A stretch of DNA of 64,000 bases from Fodinibius sp052060035 (lineage in GTDB: Bacteria > Bacteroidota > Rhodothermia > Balneolales > Balneolaceae), in assembly GCF_052060035.1 (NCBI RefSeq), contig NZ_JBPOEA010000002.1:62001-126000 (forward strand), written 5' to 3'. Below, in pieces: positions 18,014 to 27,485 of this stretch (its first letter is position 1; the number at the start of each line of letters is the position of its first letter). A model generated the notes under the pieces. That model did not search any database. It saw nothing but the letters and a program-made list of their open reading frames with translations, and was not told the origin of the DNA. The position numbers and the translations under genes are program-made.

Positions 18014-18457
18014 ATGGACCAGTTAACAATTGATGAAATTAAAAAGCTAATTCCCCACCGATACCCATTTTTGCTGGTAGATCGGGTGTTGGAAGTAGAA
18101 GAGGGACGCATTTTATCATTAAAAAACGTCACGGCTAACGAGGATTTTTTTAACGGGCACTTTCCCAAACGTCCCATTATGCCGGGCGTTCTTCAGGTTG
18201 AGGCTATTGCTCAGAGCGGTTGTTTAATGTTGATGCATTCTCATATTGACAATCCGGAAGACTATATACCGGTTTTTACGGGGATCAACAGAGCGAAATT
18301 TCGCAAGTCGGTCGTACCGGGCGATCAGCTCAGAATGGAAGTAAAGTTGGTTCAGGAAAAGCGAAATTTTTATAACATGACGGCTGAAGCCCGGGTTGAT
18401 GATAAGGTCGTCTGCGAATTGGATGCTACGGCAGCCATAGTTCCAAGCGAGGATTAA
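18014..18457 (+). CDS. fabZ: 3-hydroxyacyl-ACP dehydratase FabZ
   Basis: A 147-residue single hotdog-fold dehydratase of type II fatty acid synthesis. The signature IPHRYPFLLVDRV (residues ~10-22) and the catalytic His/Glu region NGHFPKRPIMPGVLQVEAIAQ (~45-65) are complete. Its stop codon abuts the ATG of panB, so the two are translationally linked. It is the plain FabZ form, not the LpxC-FabZ fusion common in some Bacteroidota. Confidence 0.95.
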   Translation: MDQLTIDEIKKLIPHRYPFLLVDRVLEVEEGRILSLKNVTANEDFFNGHFPKRPIMPGVLQVEAIAQSGCLMLMHSHIDNPEDYIPVFTGINRAKFRKSVVPGDQLRMEVKLVQEKRNFYNMTAEARVDDKVVCELDATAAIVPSED

Positions 18458-19285
18458 ATGAGTACACAACAATCTTCTGATCGCCCTAAAAAAGTTACTA
18501 CGCAGACTGTTGTTGAAATGAAACAGCAGTCTGAGAAAATAAGCATGCTGACTGCCTACGACTATACCATGGCTCGGATTGTAGATCAGGCGGGTATCGA
18601 CGTCATCTTGGTGGGAGATTCGGCCAGTAATGTGATGGCCGGCTTTGATACCACCGTGCCTATGACAATGGAGCAGATGATTTATCATGCTTCGTGCGTA
18701 GTAAGGGGAGTGGAAACAGCTTTAGTTATTGCTGATTTGCCGTTTATGAGTTACCAGGTGACAGCTGAAGAAGCGCTGGAAAATGCGGGACGCATGATGA
18801 AAGAAGCAGGGGCCCACGGTGTTAAATTGGAAGGCGGTAAGCCGGTTGTAAATACCATCGCTAAAATTGTGGAAGCTGGGATTCCTGTTATGGGCCATCT
18901 GGGGCTGACTCCACAGAGTATTTATAAATTTGGTACGTACAAGGTGCGAGCCACGGAAGAGACCGAAGCAGATCAGCTTATCGAAGATGCTAAACAATTG
19001 GAAGAGGCGGGGTGTTTTGCCATAGTATTAGAAAAGATTCCAGCTGAACTGGCAGAAAAAGTAACAGCAGCAATTTCGATCCCCACCATCGGTATTGGTG
19101 CCGGGTCAAAGTGCGATGGACAAGTGCTGGTCACTCATGATATGCTGGGACTTAACAAGGAGTTTAAACCGCGATTCCTCCGCCGATATGATGATATGCA
19201 TTCTTCTATGACTAATGCTGTTCAGAAATATATTACGGATATAAAATCCGGAGACTTTCCAAATGAAAATGAGCAATACGATTAA
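18458..19285 (+). CDS. panB: Ketopantoate hydroxymethyltransferase PanB
   Basis: A 275-residue TIM-barrel enzyme. It adds a hydroxymethyl group from methylene-tetrahydrofolate to ketoisovalerate, the first step to pantothenate and CoA. Family motifs include SMLTAYDYTMARI (~29-41), ILVGDSASNV with the metal ligand Asp, VKLEGG, IPVMGHLGLTPQS and TIGIGAGSKCDGQVLV near the C-terminus. It begins on the base after the fabZ stop. coaBC, which acts later in the same pathway, is at 25395-26597. Confidence 0.96.
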   Translation: MSTQQSSDRPKKVTTQTVVEMKQQSEKISMLTAYDYTMARIVDQAGIDVILVGDSASNVMAGFDTTVPMTMEQMIYHASCVVRGVETALVIADLPFMSYQVTAEEALENAGRMMKEAGAHGVKLEGGKPVVNTIAKIVEAGIPVMGHLGLTPQSIYKFGTYKVRATEETEADQLIEDAKQLEEAGCFAIVLEKIPAELAEKVTAAISIPTIGIGAGSKCDGQVLVTHDMLGLNKEFKPRFLRRYDDMHSSMTNAVQKYITDIKSGDFPNENEQYD

Positions 19286-19297
19286 TAAAACCCATTT

Positions 19298-20065
19298 ATG
19301 AGTACATCTGACAAGAATCCGGTAATTTTAGTTTGTAATGATGACGGCATTTTCTCACCCGGTATTCGAGCCCTTGCCCAGGTTGCCGATGAGTTTGGGG
19401 ATGTGGAAATTATCGCCCCCGATCGTCAGCAAAGTGCAGTAGGGCACGCCGTTACAGTAAATACGCCGCTTCGGTCACGTTCTTTTCAAATTGATGGACG
19501 CTTTAACGGACAGGCGGTGACGGGGACGCCCGCGGATTCTGTGAAGTTAGCTCATGATCAGTTGATGCAACGCAAACCGGATCTGGTTGTTAGTGGTATA
19601 AATCATGGTAGTAACGCCGGTATCAATATTTTGTATTCAGGTACGGTAAGTGCTGCTACGGAAGGTACAATACTGGGATATCCATCTATAGCGGTAAGTT
19701 GCACGGATTATGATGAGGATGCAGATCTTTCGGGAGCTAAAGATGCCGCTCGAAAAGTTATTGGCTATGTATTAAGTGAAGGACTTCCCAAAGGAGTTAC
19801 TATGAATCTAAACGTTCCGGCCGGCCCGTTAAAAGGAATTAAATGGGCACGTCAGGCAAATAGCCGCTATGTGGAAGAGTTTGAAGGCCGTGTAGATCCC
19901 AATAATAGATCCTACTACTGGATGACCGGTAAACTTGAGCTATTAGATGAAGGCGATGACTTGGATGTTAATGTGTTGGAAAAAGGATATGCTTCGCTGA
20001 CCCCCATACAGTACGATATGACAGCCTATACGCTGCTCAAGAAAAAGGAAGATATTGAGCTTTAG
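19298..20065 (+). CDS. surE: 5'/3'-nucleotidase SurE
   Basis: A 255-residue metal-dependent survival protein. The catalytic NDDG is in LVCNDDGIFSPGI (residues ~11-23), with APDRQQSAVGHAVT (~38-51) and SGINHGSNAGINILYSGTVSAA (~101-122) as further signatures. It removes phosphate from nucleoside monophosphates. It closes the comF-surE run and meets the minus-strand esterase gene tail to tail, 5 bases apart. Confidence 0.95.
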   Translation: MSTSDKNPVILVCNDDGIFSPGIRALAQVADEFGDVEIIAPDRQQSAVGHAVTVNTPLRSRSFQIDGRFNGQAVTGTPADSVKLAHDQLMQRKPDLVVSGINHGSNAGINILYSGTVSAATEGTILGYPSIAVSCTDYDEDADLSGAKDAARKVIGYVLSEGLPKGVTMNLNVPAGPLKGIKWARQANSRYVEEFEGRVDPNNRSYYWMTGKLELLDEGDDLDVNVLEKGYASLTPIQYDMTAYTLLKKKEDIEL

Positions 20066-20070
20066 GTTGT

Positions 20071-20931
20071 TTAATGCCCTTTGGCTTCGAGCATTTTAAC
20101 CACATCCAGCCAGAAGTTGTGGTATAACATTTCACGGTCATCTTTGACGCGCATATTCATCTGCTCCAGGTGAGAGAGGTTGGAGGTTTCAATATGTTCG
20201 CCCCATTTAGCACTTTCGACCGATACCATTCCATCATTGGGTCCCTCCAGATCAAATATATGCTTGTTTTGATAGCGTGCAATAACACGAATGGGTTCAG
20301 TCGTTCCTTTACCCACTGCTGAGGTATAAGAATAGTATGGAATGTCATCGACGTTTGGTGTGGCGGGGTTAAAAACCTCGGTAACATATTTGCGTGTCAG
20401 TTGTGCAGCAGAACCTACTGAATCACTTTTTGTATGTGGATAAATACGATCGCCCATCCAATCGAGGAAATCTCCTAATTTATCACGGATTGCATCGGGT
20501 GTTTTCAGCGTGAGTTCCGCCAGGCTTGTTCCACGGTGCGGGGTGCTAACCGTCGTAAATGAGGCAACATGAGAAGCAATATCCAAATTTGAAAGAGCAT
20601 AGCGCATGTCGAGACCGCCCATGCTATGAGCTACAATATTAACCTTGCCATTGGGTACGTTTTCTGAGAGTTCTTTGATGAGTTTTACCCATCCCTTAGC
20701 CCGGGTTTCTATTTTGGCGTAAGGAACAATATTTGGTGCAAATGCCAGCACGTTGTGAGATCGAAGTAGTAACGCTACATCAAAAAGCGGTGAAGGTTTT
20801 ACCAGTGATGCGATGGCCCCATACCCGTGGCAAAGTAATACGGGGTGGTTAAGCTGTACAATTTCTGGTTCGGGAAATTGGTTTAGCTCAAACCGTTTGA
20901 GCCATCGGTCGGTATCAAGACGATCAATCAT
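20071..20931 (-). CDS. Alpha/beta-hydrolase, lipase/esterase (PGAP1/LipA-like)
   Basis: A 286-residue hydrolase. The oxyanion region PVLLCHGYGA sits at ~29-38 and the nucleophile elbow is AHSMGGLDMRYAL at ~100-112 (Ser in SMG). DGMVSVESAKWGEH (~239-252) resembles the acid region of triacylglycerol lipases, with a candidate catalytic His shortly after (NLSHLEQ). There is no signal peptide, so it appears to be cytoplasmic. Its start is 1 base from the stop of the deacetylase-like gene upstream, so the two form a pair. Confidence 0.82.
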   Translation of the reverse strand: MIDRLDTDRWLKRFELNQFPEPEIVQLNHPVLLCHGYGAIASLVKPSPLFDVALLLRSHNVLAFAPNIVPYAKIETRAKGWVKLIKELSENVPNGKVNIVAHSMGGLDMRYALSNLDIASHVASFTTVSTPHRGTSLAELTLKTPDAIRDKLGDFLDWMGDRIYPHTKSDSVGSAAQLTRKYVTEVFNPATPNVDDIPYYSYTSAVGKGTTEPIRVIARYQNKHIFDLEGPNDGMVSVESAKWGEHIETSNLSHLEQMNMRVKDDREMLYHNFWLDVVKMLEAKGH

Positions 20932-20932
20932 A

Positions 20933-21889
20933 TTAAGAATTTATTTTGGGCGGTGAAACGATCCGAGCACCCGCTTTTTTTAGATCAGGTAATGTTTCTA
21001 TCAACCACTCAACGGTTGTTTCTGATCCGGTTATTAATGCTAAAAATGATCGAGTATTGGATTGTAATAAAGCAAGTTCTTCAAAAAAAGCTTCTTGTCC
21101 CATTTGTTCATGTAATTGTTGGGCATTGGATGCATCAATAAACGTAAGCTTGTTAAATTTATTTACCAGCTCTGAGCTATTACTTTTTGTGACCAAGACC
21201 CGTGCGTTGGGAGAGATATCCTGTAGCCGATCGAGTCGGGAATGGGCTGCTTCTGGATTAGTTTTGATCAGATCCTTTCCATTTTTGTTTTGAAACCAAA
21301 ATATCATAGAATGATATTCTCCATTGAGGTCTTTTTTTAAGGTTTGTGCCTCCATGGGCTGTTCAATTTTCAATACCAGGGGGATGGATTCGGCAAGAGC
21401 ATTTAGTTTTGAAATCACATTAGATTCTGGTAGCTCATCAAAACTTAATAGCAGGCTAATATCATTTTGTTGCAGCGAAAGTTTGGGATCGGTTTGAAGT
21501 GAAACAGTTCTAATTACAGTGCCACTATACAATAACTGAATATTAATATCTTTTTGAGGGAAGCTGACTCGGGCCGGCGTTTGAATATCGTAGGGAAAAA
21601 GAGCATCGTTGAGCTCGGCATGGAACTGGGTTTTTGAAAATCGGTAGGGTAGTCCTACATAATATGTTTTACGAGATAAATTTGAATCGACTGGCGTTTT
21701 GGCAACAGATACCTGATCATCAGAAATGTTAAAATTCGAGAATTGTTGGTAGATAAGCGAGTCTGCCTGGCCCAGTGAAGTAAGCCTTTTTGCGGAGTTA
21801 TCAGACGTAGAAAAGAGGATGAATCCACTTATAAAACACGATACTAACAGCAGAATTGCTATTAGTTGTTTTTTCTTTTGTTCCTTCAA
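20933..21889 (-). CDS. Membrane-anchored, divergent polysaccharide deacetylase-like protein
   Basis: A 318-residue protein with one N-terminal TM helix (residues ~8-27) and an extracytoplasmic domain. The C-terminal half resembles the YibQ-type 'divergent polysaccharide deacetylase' fold. LNALAESIPLVLKIEQPMEAQ parallels the family's conserved PMEP strand, and WLIETLPDLKKAGARIVSPPKI parallels its C-terminal helix-strand ending. The Asp pair expected at the start of the catalytic domain is not evident, so it may be inactive. It pairs with the esterase downstream. The family call is my reading of weak similarity. Confidence 0.5.
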   Translation of the reverse strand: MKEQKKKQLIAILLLVSCFISGFILFSTSDNSAKRLTSLGQADSLIYQQFSNFNISDDQVSVAKTPVDSNLSRKTYYVGLPYRFSKTQFHAELNDALFPYDIQTPARVSFPQKDINIQLLYSGTVIRTVSLQTDPKLSLQQNDISLLLSFDELPESNVISKLNALAESIPLVLKIEQPMEAQTLKKDLNGEYHSMIFWFQNKNGKDLIKTNPEAAHSRLDRLQDISPNARVLVTKSNSSELVNKFNKLTFIDASNAQQLHEQMGQEAFFEELALLQSNTRSFLALITGSETTVEWLIETLPDLKKAGARIVSPPKINS

Positions 21890-22020
21890 GCCAGTTGTCG
21901 ATATTAAGTTGGCATTTTTGCCGTCTAATAATAGGTGTTATTCTATTGGAAATCTATGAATAATTTCTTGAATTAGGCGAATTGTAAGTACTAATTTAAT
22001 CGACTCGACTTCCCCGGCAA

Positions 22021-23163
22021 ATGGCTTATAGCTTTGAATTGGTAGAAACATCTCAGCAAATTGATGCATTTCATCAGTTGCCATTTCGAATTTATAAAAA
22101 CTATCCCCAATGGGCACCGCCATTTCGTTCTGAAATAGAAAGCATCTTTGACCCTAATAAAAATGTGTTTTTCAAAAAAGGAGAATGCGAGCGGTTTCTT
22201 GTTAAAGAAGGGAAAGAGGTGGTGGGGCGTTTTGCGGTGATGAATACCCCGGAGCGTGATAAAGTTCTCGATCCGACAATGGGCGGTATGGGATTTTTCG
22301 AAATGCAGGATGACCCAACGATTGCCCAGGCCATCGTCAACTTTGCGGTCGACTGGCACCGGAAACGAGGTTATAACGCAATGCGCGGTCCCATCAATTT
22401 TGGCGAAAACGATACCTACTGGGGGTTGCTTGTTGAAAACTATGATGAGCCTCCTATTTATGGCATGTTTTACCATCCGCCGTATTACAAAGAATATCTG
22501 GAGGATACCGGAGCGGTAAAACTTGATGATCACTGGAGCTACAAGCGTAGTTTCGATCAGCCGATCCCGGATCGCATGAAGAGAATTACAAACCGCATAG
22601 AAAACAGATCTGATGTGATGCTGCGGTCACTCGACAAAAATAATATTTATCGGGACGCAGAATATATTCGCCAGATTTATAACGAGGCCTGGAGCCAGCA
22701 AGACATTACTGACCGTGAAGCGGAATTTACCGAACTTACACAGGATACGGTTGAGGCAATGATAAAAAAATTAAAGCCGGTCCTAATACCCGAAAGTGTA
22801 CTTATTGCTTTTGTGGATGGTGAGCCAGCGTCTTTTGTGGTCTGTGTTCCTGATCTCAATGAGTTGTCAAAAGAAACGGGGGGGAGACTTCGTTGGTGGC
22901 ATTATCCCAAACTGATGTGGTTTAAGCGCCGCGCAAGACACTTGAGGACTCTCGTCTACGGCACGCGACCAAAATATCGCAAAATAGGTCTCGAGGCCCT
23001 AACCTTTACACGGGGCATTCAGTTTACCAAGAAGGCCGCACCCGCCCTGGAATACTTGGAAGGCGCATGGGTCAGTGAGAGTAATTGGTTGATGCAAAGA
23101 AGTTTAGAAGCCTTGGGCTGTTTTCATCATAAAACACACCGGACCTATATGTGGGAGTTTTAA
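22021..23163 (+). CDS. Conserved protein with GNAT-like fold
   Basis: A 380-residue protein. The first ~200 residues read like a degenerate acyltransferase domain: FRIYKNYPQWAPPFRSE, VVGRFAVMNTPERD, MGFFEMQDDP, and RGPINFGENDTYWGLL with YYKEYLEDTGA. The C-terminal half repeats this kind of pattern (YNEAWSQQDIT, IAFVDGEPASFVVCVPDLNEL, KYRKIGLEALTFTRGI), suggesting two GNAT-like halves. Related proteins are common in Bacteroidota, and no substrate is known to me. It is transcribed away from the deacetylase-like gene across a 131-base gap. Confidence 0.6.
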   Translation: MAYSFELVETSQQIDAFHQLPFRIYKNYPQWAPPFRSEIESIFDPNKNVFFKKGECERFLVKEGKEVVGRFAVMNTPERDKVLDPTMGGMGFFEMQDDPTIAQAIVNFAVDWHRKRGYNAMRGPINFGENDTYWGLLVENYDEPPIYGMFYHPPYYKEYLEDTGAVKLDDHWSYKRSFDQPIPDRMKRITNRIENRSDVMLRSLDKNNIYRDAEYIRQIYNEAWSQQDITDREAEFTELTQDTVEAMIKKLKPVLIPESVLIAFVDGEPASFVVCVPDLNELSKETGGRLRWWHYPKLMWFKRRARHLRTLVYGTRPKYRKIGLEALTFTRGIQFTKKAAPALEYLEGAWVSESNWLMQRSLEALGCFHHKTHRTYMWEF

Positions 23164-23244
23164 TGTTCGTTAACTCAACTTGAATTAAACGAATTGTTCG
23201 GTTACCTTAAGTAGTAAATAAAAAATAGGAAGGTGAATATCATT

Positions 23245-25398
23245 ATGGATTGGTCATTGTTTGATTTAACACCGAACCCGGTGTTAATCTACGATAGGGA
23301 TTCGCTGCAAATTTTAGAAGCGAACAAATCCTTTTTTAATAAATACGGTTACGCTCGTGATGAATTAGAAAAACTAACGATGTATGATTTACATCCCGGC
23401 GAAATGCATCAAGAGCTACAATGTTTTTGGGATCATAAAGAGGATGAAAAACTTAGTCTAAAAAAGGTAGTTCGTCATTGCTCAAAAGATAACTCTCTTT
23501 TTTATGTACAGGTTTCTTCCCATGCCTATAAAAATGGGTACGAAAATGCCCGTCTGGCATTTATCCACGATGTGACCGAACGTGTGGAAGCGGAAAAAAG
23601 GGCAAAAAGTGCGTTCAATGAATTAAATCATCATGTGAACCACAGTCCGCTGGCTATGATAAAATGGGATGAGAACTATGAAATCATTGAATGGTCGGAT
23701 CGAGCACGGGAAATTACGGGTTATACCAAAAATGATGTATTTGGACACACACCCGAGTTCTTTGATTTTTATGAAGATGGGTTAATTAGTGTACAGCAGG
23801 ATATGAATTACCTGCTTTCGGGCGAAAGTGATCGGTCCCAATTTGAGACAAGGGTATACCATAAACAGGGCTATTTGGTTGATATTAACGTACACTCCTC
23901 GGTTTTGTGTGACGATAGTGGTAATTTAATTTCGGTGTTAACTTTTATTGAAGATGTGACCGAAAAAAAACGGGCAGAGATTCGGTATCAGCGGCTCTTT
24001 GAGAATGCCAACGATGGCATTTTTATCATCAAAGATGGTAAGTTTATTGAATGCAACAACCAAGTGGTTAATATTTTTGGCTTGGATGACAGAGATCAGA
24101 TTTTGGGGAAAAATCCCACTGATTTTTCTCCCGAATATCAGTTAGACGGACAAAAATCTGATGTTAAAGCACGCAAAAAAATACAGCAAGCGTTTGAGGG
24201 AAATCCACAAGTTTTTGAGTGGCGGCATCAGACATTAGAGGGCAAGCCAGTTGATGTGGAGGTGAGTTTAAACCGCTTGGAGTTGCCAGAGGATGAATAT
24301 GTGCAGGCTATAGTACGTGATTTAACCGAACAGAAGAAAGCACAGGAAAAATTACGGAAGAGTGAGGAGTTATTCAGAAAGCTGTTCCTGAAAGCACCAG
24401 GGGCTATGGTAATGATTGATCCTCAGAATAGAGTGCGGAAAGTAAATAAAAGCTTCGAAGAACTCTTCGGATATACCGAAGAAGAATTGTTGAATCAGGA
24501 TATTGACGAAATAATTGTTGGGGAAGAAGATGATCAGATTGTGCCTCGGATGCCTGATAAAGGTTTTGAGGAGGATAAGTTTTACACTGATATCATTCGA
24601 TATAGCAAAGGGGGAGAGAAGCTGAACCTGTTGTTAGGGGCTATTCCGGTTTATTTGGATGGTCAACCGATTGCCGGCTTTGGAATATATGTGGATATTA
24701 CCGAACAGAAAAAATACCAGGAACAGTTACAGCAGTCAGTTAAAGAAAAACAGGTATTGTTAGAAGAGATACATCACCGGGTAAAAAATAATCTGGCCAT
24801 TATTTCCGGGATGCTGCAGCTGCAAGCATTTGAGGCCGGAAATGAAGAAATTCGGAATGCCTTAAATGATGGCCAGATGCGAATACAGTCTATCGGTATT
24901 GTGCATGAATTGTTGTATCAATCCGAGAACTTTATCGATATCTCATTTGAGGAATATATTACAAAACTAATTGATACCATTAAAAACACTTTGCCATTTG
25001 ATCATCAACACATCGATGTAGAGGTAGATACCGGGGATGTACTGTTAGATATTAATCAGGCCATACCCAGTGCTATTATAATTAATGAACTGGTGACGAA
25101 TGCTTATAAGCATGCTTTTGATGCGAATGAACGGGGTACTATCGAAATCCTGCTGAAAGAGAAAGCACAAGCAATTTCAATTATTGTACGGGATAATGGT
25201 GCTGGCCTGCCAGGTGGTTTTTGTATAGAAGGACAAACATCGATCGGAATGAATTTGATAGAATCTTTAACCGATCAACTTGAAGGGGAACTTTTTTATA
25301 CTTCGGATGGTGGAACGGAGTTTAAAGTTGTGTTTGAAAACAAAAAACAAAATGGAAGTGGTAGTATGTTGAGCGTTAATGGTAACAACGTGCACTAA
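23245..25398 (+). CDS. Multi-PAS sensor histidine kinase (HisKA_2 type)
   Basis: A ~717-residue soluble sensor kinase without membrane helices. Four PAS/PAC units lie at about residues 5-115, 125-245, 250-370 and 375-490. They are joined by EQKKAQEKLRKSEELF-type linkers. HisKA_2 carries the phospho-His in EEIHHRVKNNLAIISGML (~513-530). HATPase_c (~600-700) has NELVTNAYKHAF (N box) and DNGAGLP (G1 box). I prefer the ATG at 23245, which sits 12 bases after a purine-rich AGGAAGG, over the GTG at 23233 directly abutting it. No response regulator is adjacent, so it is an orphan kinase. Its stop codon overlaps the coaBC stop on the other strand. Confidence 0.9.
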   Translation: MDWSLFDLTPNPVLIYDRDSLQILEANKSFFNKYGYARDELEKLTMYDLHPGEMHQELQCFWDHKEDEKLSLKKVVRHCSKDNSLFYVQVSSHAYKNGYENARLAFIHDVTERVEAEKRAKSAFNELNHHVNHSPLAMIKWDENYEIIEWSDRAREITGYTKNDVFGHTPEFFDFYEDGLISVQQDMNYLLSGESDRSQFETRVYHKQGYLVDINVHSSVLCDDSGNLISVLTFIEDVTEKKRAEIRYQRLFENANDGIFIIKDGKFIECNNQVVNIFGLDDRDQILGKNPTDFSPEYQLDGQKSDVKARKKIQQAFEGNPQVFEWRHQTLEGKPVDVEVSLNRLELPEDEYVQAIVRDLTEQKKAQEKLRKSEELFRKLFLKAPGAMVMIDPQNRVRKVNKSFEELFGYTEEELLNQDIDEIIVGEEDDQIVPRMPDKGFEEDKFYTDIIRYSKGGEKLNLLLGAIPVYLDGQPIAGFGIYVDITEQKKYQEQLQQSVKEKQVLLEEIHHRVKNNLAIISGMLQLQAFEAGNEEIRNALNDGQMRIQSIGIVHELLYQSENFIDISFEEYITKLIDTIKNTLPFDHQHIDVEVDTGDVLLDINQAIPSAIIINELVTNAYKHAFDANERGTIEILLKEKAQAISIIVRDNGAGLPGGFCIEGQTSIGMNLIESLTDQLEGELFYTSDGGTEFKVVFENKKQNGSGSMLSVNGNNVH

Positions 25399-26597
25399 GT
25401 AATTGAAAAGATATGTGAAAGTACTTTCCGGGCAATTTCTTTTTTTAGTCCTTCAAACCGCAAGCTGTCTTTCTTACTTATCAAATACACACTGTTTTTG
25501 TCGGATCCAAAGCCGGCTTCCGCTTCGTTAAGAGAGTTTGCTATAATCCAATCGGCATTTTTCTGCTCTCGTTTAGCTTGGGCGTTTTCCAGTAGATTTT
25601 CGGTTTCCATCGCAAAGCCGATAAGAACTTGTCCCTCTTTTTTATGATCGCCGAGCCAGGCTAAAATATCGGTTGTTTTCTTGAGCCGAATGGATGATTC
25701 GGCCTGGTCTTTTTTTACTTTTTGGGGATGAGTTTTTTGCGGAGTGAAATCTGAAATGGCGGCAGCCATAATTACCACATCCGCATCCGCATGGTTTTTC
25801 ACCTGCTCAAAAAGTTCCCGGGTAGATTCAATTTCAATGGTCGCTATCCCTATGGGTTTGGATAAGGAAACCGGACCATGAACCAAGATGACTTCTGCAC
25901 CCAATTGTTGTGCTGCTGCAGCCATGGCAAACCCCATTTTGCCCGAGCTGGGATTAGAGATAAAACGAACGGGATCAATATGTTCTCGAGTTGGTCCTGC
26001 GGTAACAAGGACTTTTTTGCCCGCTAAGGGACCTTCTAAACGATGTTGTTCAAGAATGGTATCGCATTTTTCGAGGATACGATCCGTTTCGGGTAATCGC
26101 CCCTTGCCTTCTAACCCGCTGGCCAAATATCCTTCTTCCGGCTCCAAGATGTGATAACCGAATTCTTGAACAGTTTTCAGATTCTTTTGCACGGCCGGTG
26201 ACTCATACATCTCACCATCCATGGTGGGACAGATAAGTAGGGGGCAACGCGCGGCCAATACCGTTGATGTAAGCATATTATTAGAAATGCCATGCGCGAT
26301 TTTTGCGAGGGTATTAGCCGTACAGGGAGCAATTACAAAAAGATCAGCCCATTCGCCCCAAGAGATATGTTGAGTCCATGATTGGGTTGCAGCCTCATTT
26401 TCTGGGAAAACATCAACGGCAACTTCATGTTTGGAGAGAGAAGAAAACGTTTCGGTACCTACAAATCGAGTTGCAGAGGGAGTCATTGCTACACGCACCT
26501 CAGCACCGGACTTCTGTAAGGCACGTAAAAGAAAAGCAGCCTTGTAGGCTGCTATTCCTCCGGTAACTCCTAATATTATCCGCTTGCCGGATAACAT
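25395..26597 (-). CDS. coaBC: Bifunctional CoaBC (phosphopantothenoylcysteine synthetase/decarboxylase)
   Basis: A 400-residue enzyme for two steps of CoA synthesis. The flavin-dependent decarboxylase half (residues ~1-180) has GVTGGIAAYKA at its start, the active-site His in QHISWGEWAD, and PCTANTLAKIAHGISNNML. The CTP-dependent synthetase half (~188-400) has VTAGPTREHIDPVRFISNPSSGKMG and AAAISDFTP. It is 3 bases from rpoZ, completing the classical yicC-gmk-rpoZ-coaBC order. Confidence 0.96.
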   Translation of the reverse strand: MLSGKRIILGVTGGIAAYKAAFLLRALQKSGAEVRVAMTPSATRFVGTETFSSLSKHEVAVDVFPENEAATQSWTQHISWGEWADLFVIAPCTANTLAKIAHGISNNMLTSTVLAARCPLLICPTMDGEMYESPAVQKNLKTVQEFGYHILEPEEGYLASGLEGKGRLPETDRILEKCDTILEQHRLEGPLAGKKVLVTAGPTREHIDPVRFISNPSSGKMGFAMAAAAQQLGAEVILVHGPVSLSKPIGIATIEIESTRELFEQVKNHADADVVIMAAAISDFTPQKTHPQKVKKDQAESSIRLKKTTDILAWLGDHKKEGQVLIGFAMETENLLENAQAKREQKNADWIIANSLNEAEAGFGSDKNSVYLISKKDSLRFEGLKKEIARKVLSHIFSIT

Positions 26598-26600
26598 AAA

Positions 26601-26894
26601 TTAATCTTCTTCTTGTGGATAACGGAAATAGATTTCACCGCTTTCCATCTCCTCAACAGCACGCTGCGTAGCGTGGGGAAGTTTTTCAAACTCTTTGGAG
26701 ATATTTTCTTGCTCTTCGTTGAAGGTGAACTCATCGTCGTCCTCAAAGCCTTCAAAGTATTTCAGTTTTTCATCAAGCTGAAGCTTTTCTTGGGCTGCAA
26801 TCTGCCGGGCCCTTTTAGACATAATGGTAATCAGCTCGTACTGATTTCCGGTGTCTTTGTTCAGTTTTTCAATATCTAATGTTTTAATACCCAT
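26601..26894 (-). CDS. rpoZ: RNA polymerase omega subunit (RpoZ, Bacteroidota type)
   Basis: A 97-residue protein with the omega signature YELITIMSKRARQIA at ~18-32, then an acidic middle (EGFEDDDEFTFNEE) and the terminal segment SGEIYFRYP. Omega promotes assembly of RNA polymerase around beta-prime. The position between gmk and coaBC supports the call, as this is the usual site of rpoZ. Confidence 0.85.
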   Translation of the reverse strand: MGIKTLDIEKLNKDTGNQYELITIMSKRARQIAAQEKLQLDEKLKYFEGFEDDDEFTFNEEQENISKEFEKLPHATQRAVEEMESGEIYFRYPQEED

Positions 26895-26909
26895 GTTGTA
26901 ATCCAGCTT

Positions 26910-27485
26910 TTAGTCAGTGATAAAGGGTTCTATAATATTCTTGACTTCTGTGTATGCTTCTTCAAGATCGTCATTAACAACAGAATAATCGAAGCGATCG
27001 GCATAATTCATTTCCATTTCTGCTCGTTTTAAGCGTTGTTGTAGTGAGCTTTCTGTTTCACTGCCTCGCTTAGAGAGCCGGTCTTTGAGCTCATTCATCG
27101 AGGGCGGTTCAATAAAAATGGAAATGGCGCCCGAATTGTAGAGCCGCTGCACGTTGAGGGCTCCCTTCACTTCGATATCAAGCAGAGGAAAATACCCAGA
27201 TTCCACCAGTTTATCAACTTCAGATCGCAGGGTGCCGTAGCGATTGCCACTGTAATGCTCCCACTCTAAAAATTCTTCATTCTCTATTTTTTGATCAAAT
27301 TCCTCGTCGCTTAAAAAGTAATAGTCTTCACCGTCGGTTTCTCCTTTGCGTGGGTTCCGTGTCGTAGCCGAAGTGGAAAATTTAATCCTGGGATAATCAT
27401 TCAGCAAGCGCTGGGCAATGGTGGTTTTTCCGGCTCCGCTTGGTGCTACAATGACAATAACTTTTCCGGGCGTGGGTTTACTCAA
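26910..27485 (-). CDS. gmk: Guanylate kinase
   Basis: A 191-residue enzyme phosphorylating GMP to GDP. The P-loop is APSGAGKTTIAQRLL at ~14-28. The GMP-binding region STSATTRNPRKGETDGEDYYF follows at ~37-57, with EWEHYSGNRYGTL (~74-86) and the lid RLKRAEMEM. Its start overlaps the end of yicC by 8 bases, so the two are translationally coupled. Confidence 0.96.
   Translation of the reverse strand: MSKPTPGKVIVIVAPSGAGKTTIAQRLLNDYPRIKFSTSATTRNPRKGETDGEDYYFLSDEEFDQKIENEEFLEWEHYSGNRYGTLRSEVDKLVESGYFPLLDIEVKGALNVQRLYNSGAISIFIEPPSMNELKDRLSKRGSETESSLQQRLKRAEMEMNYADRFDYSVVNDDLEEAYTEVKNIIEPFITD

Noticed and set aside
18224..18688. 154-codon minus-strand frame across the fabZ-panB junction
   Set aside because: It overlaps two certain enzymes and encodes a low-quality His/Arg-rich sequence.
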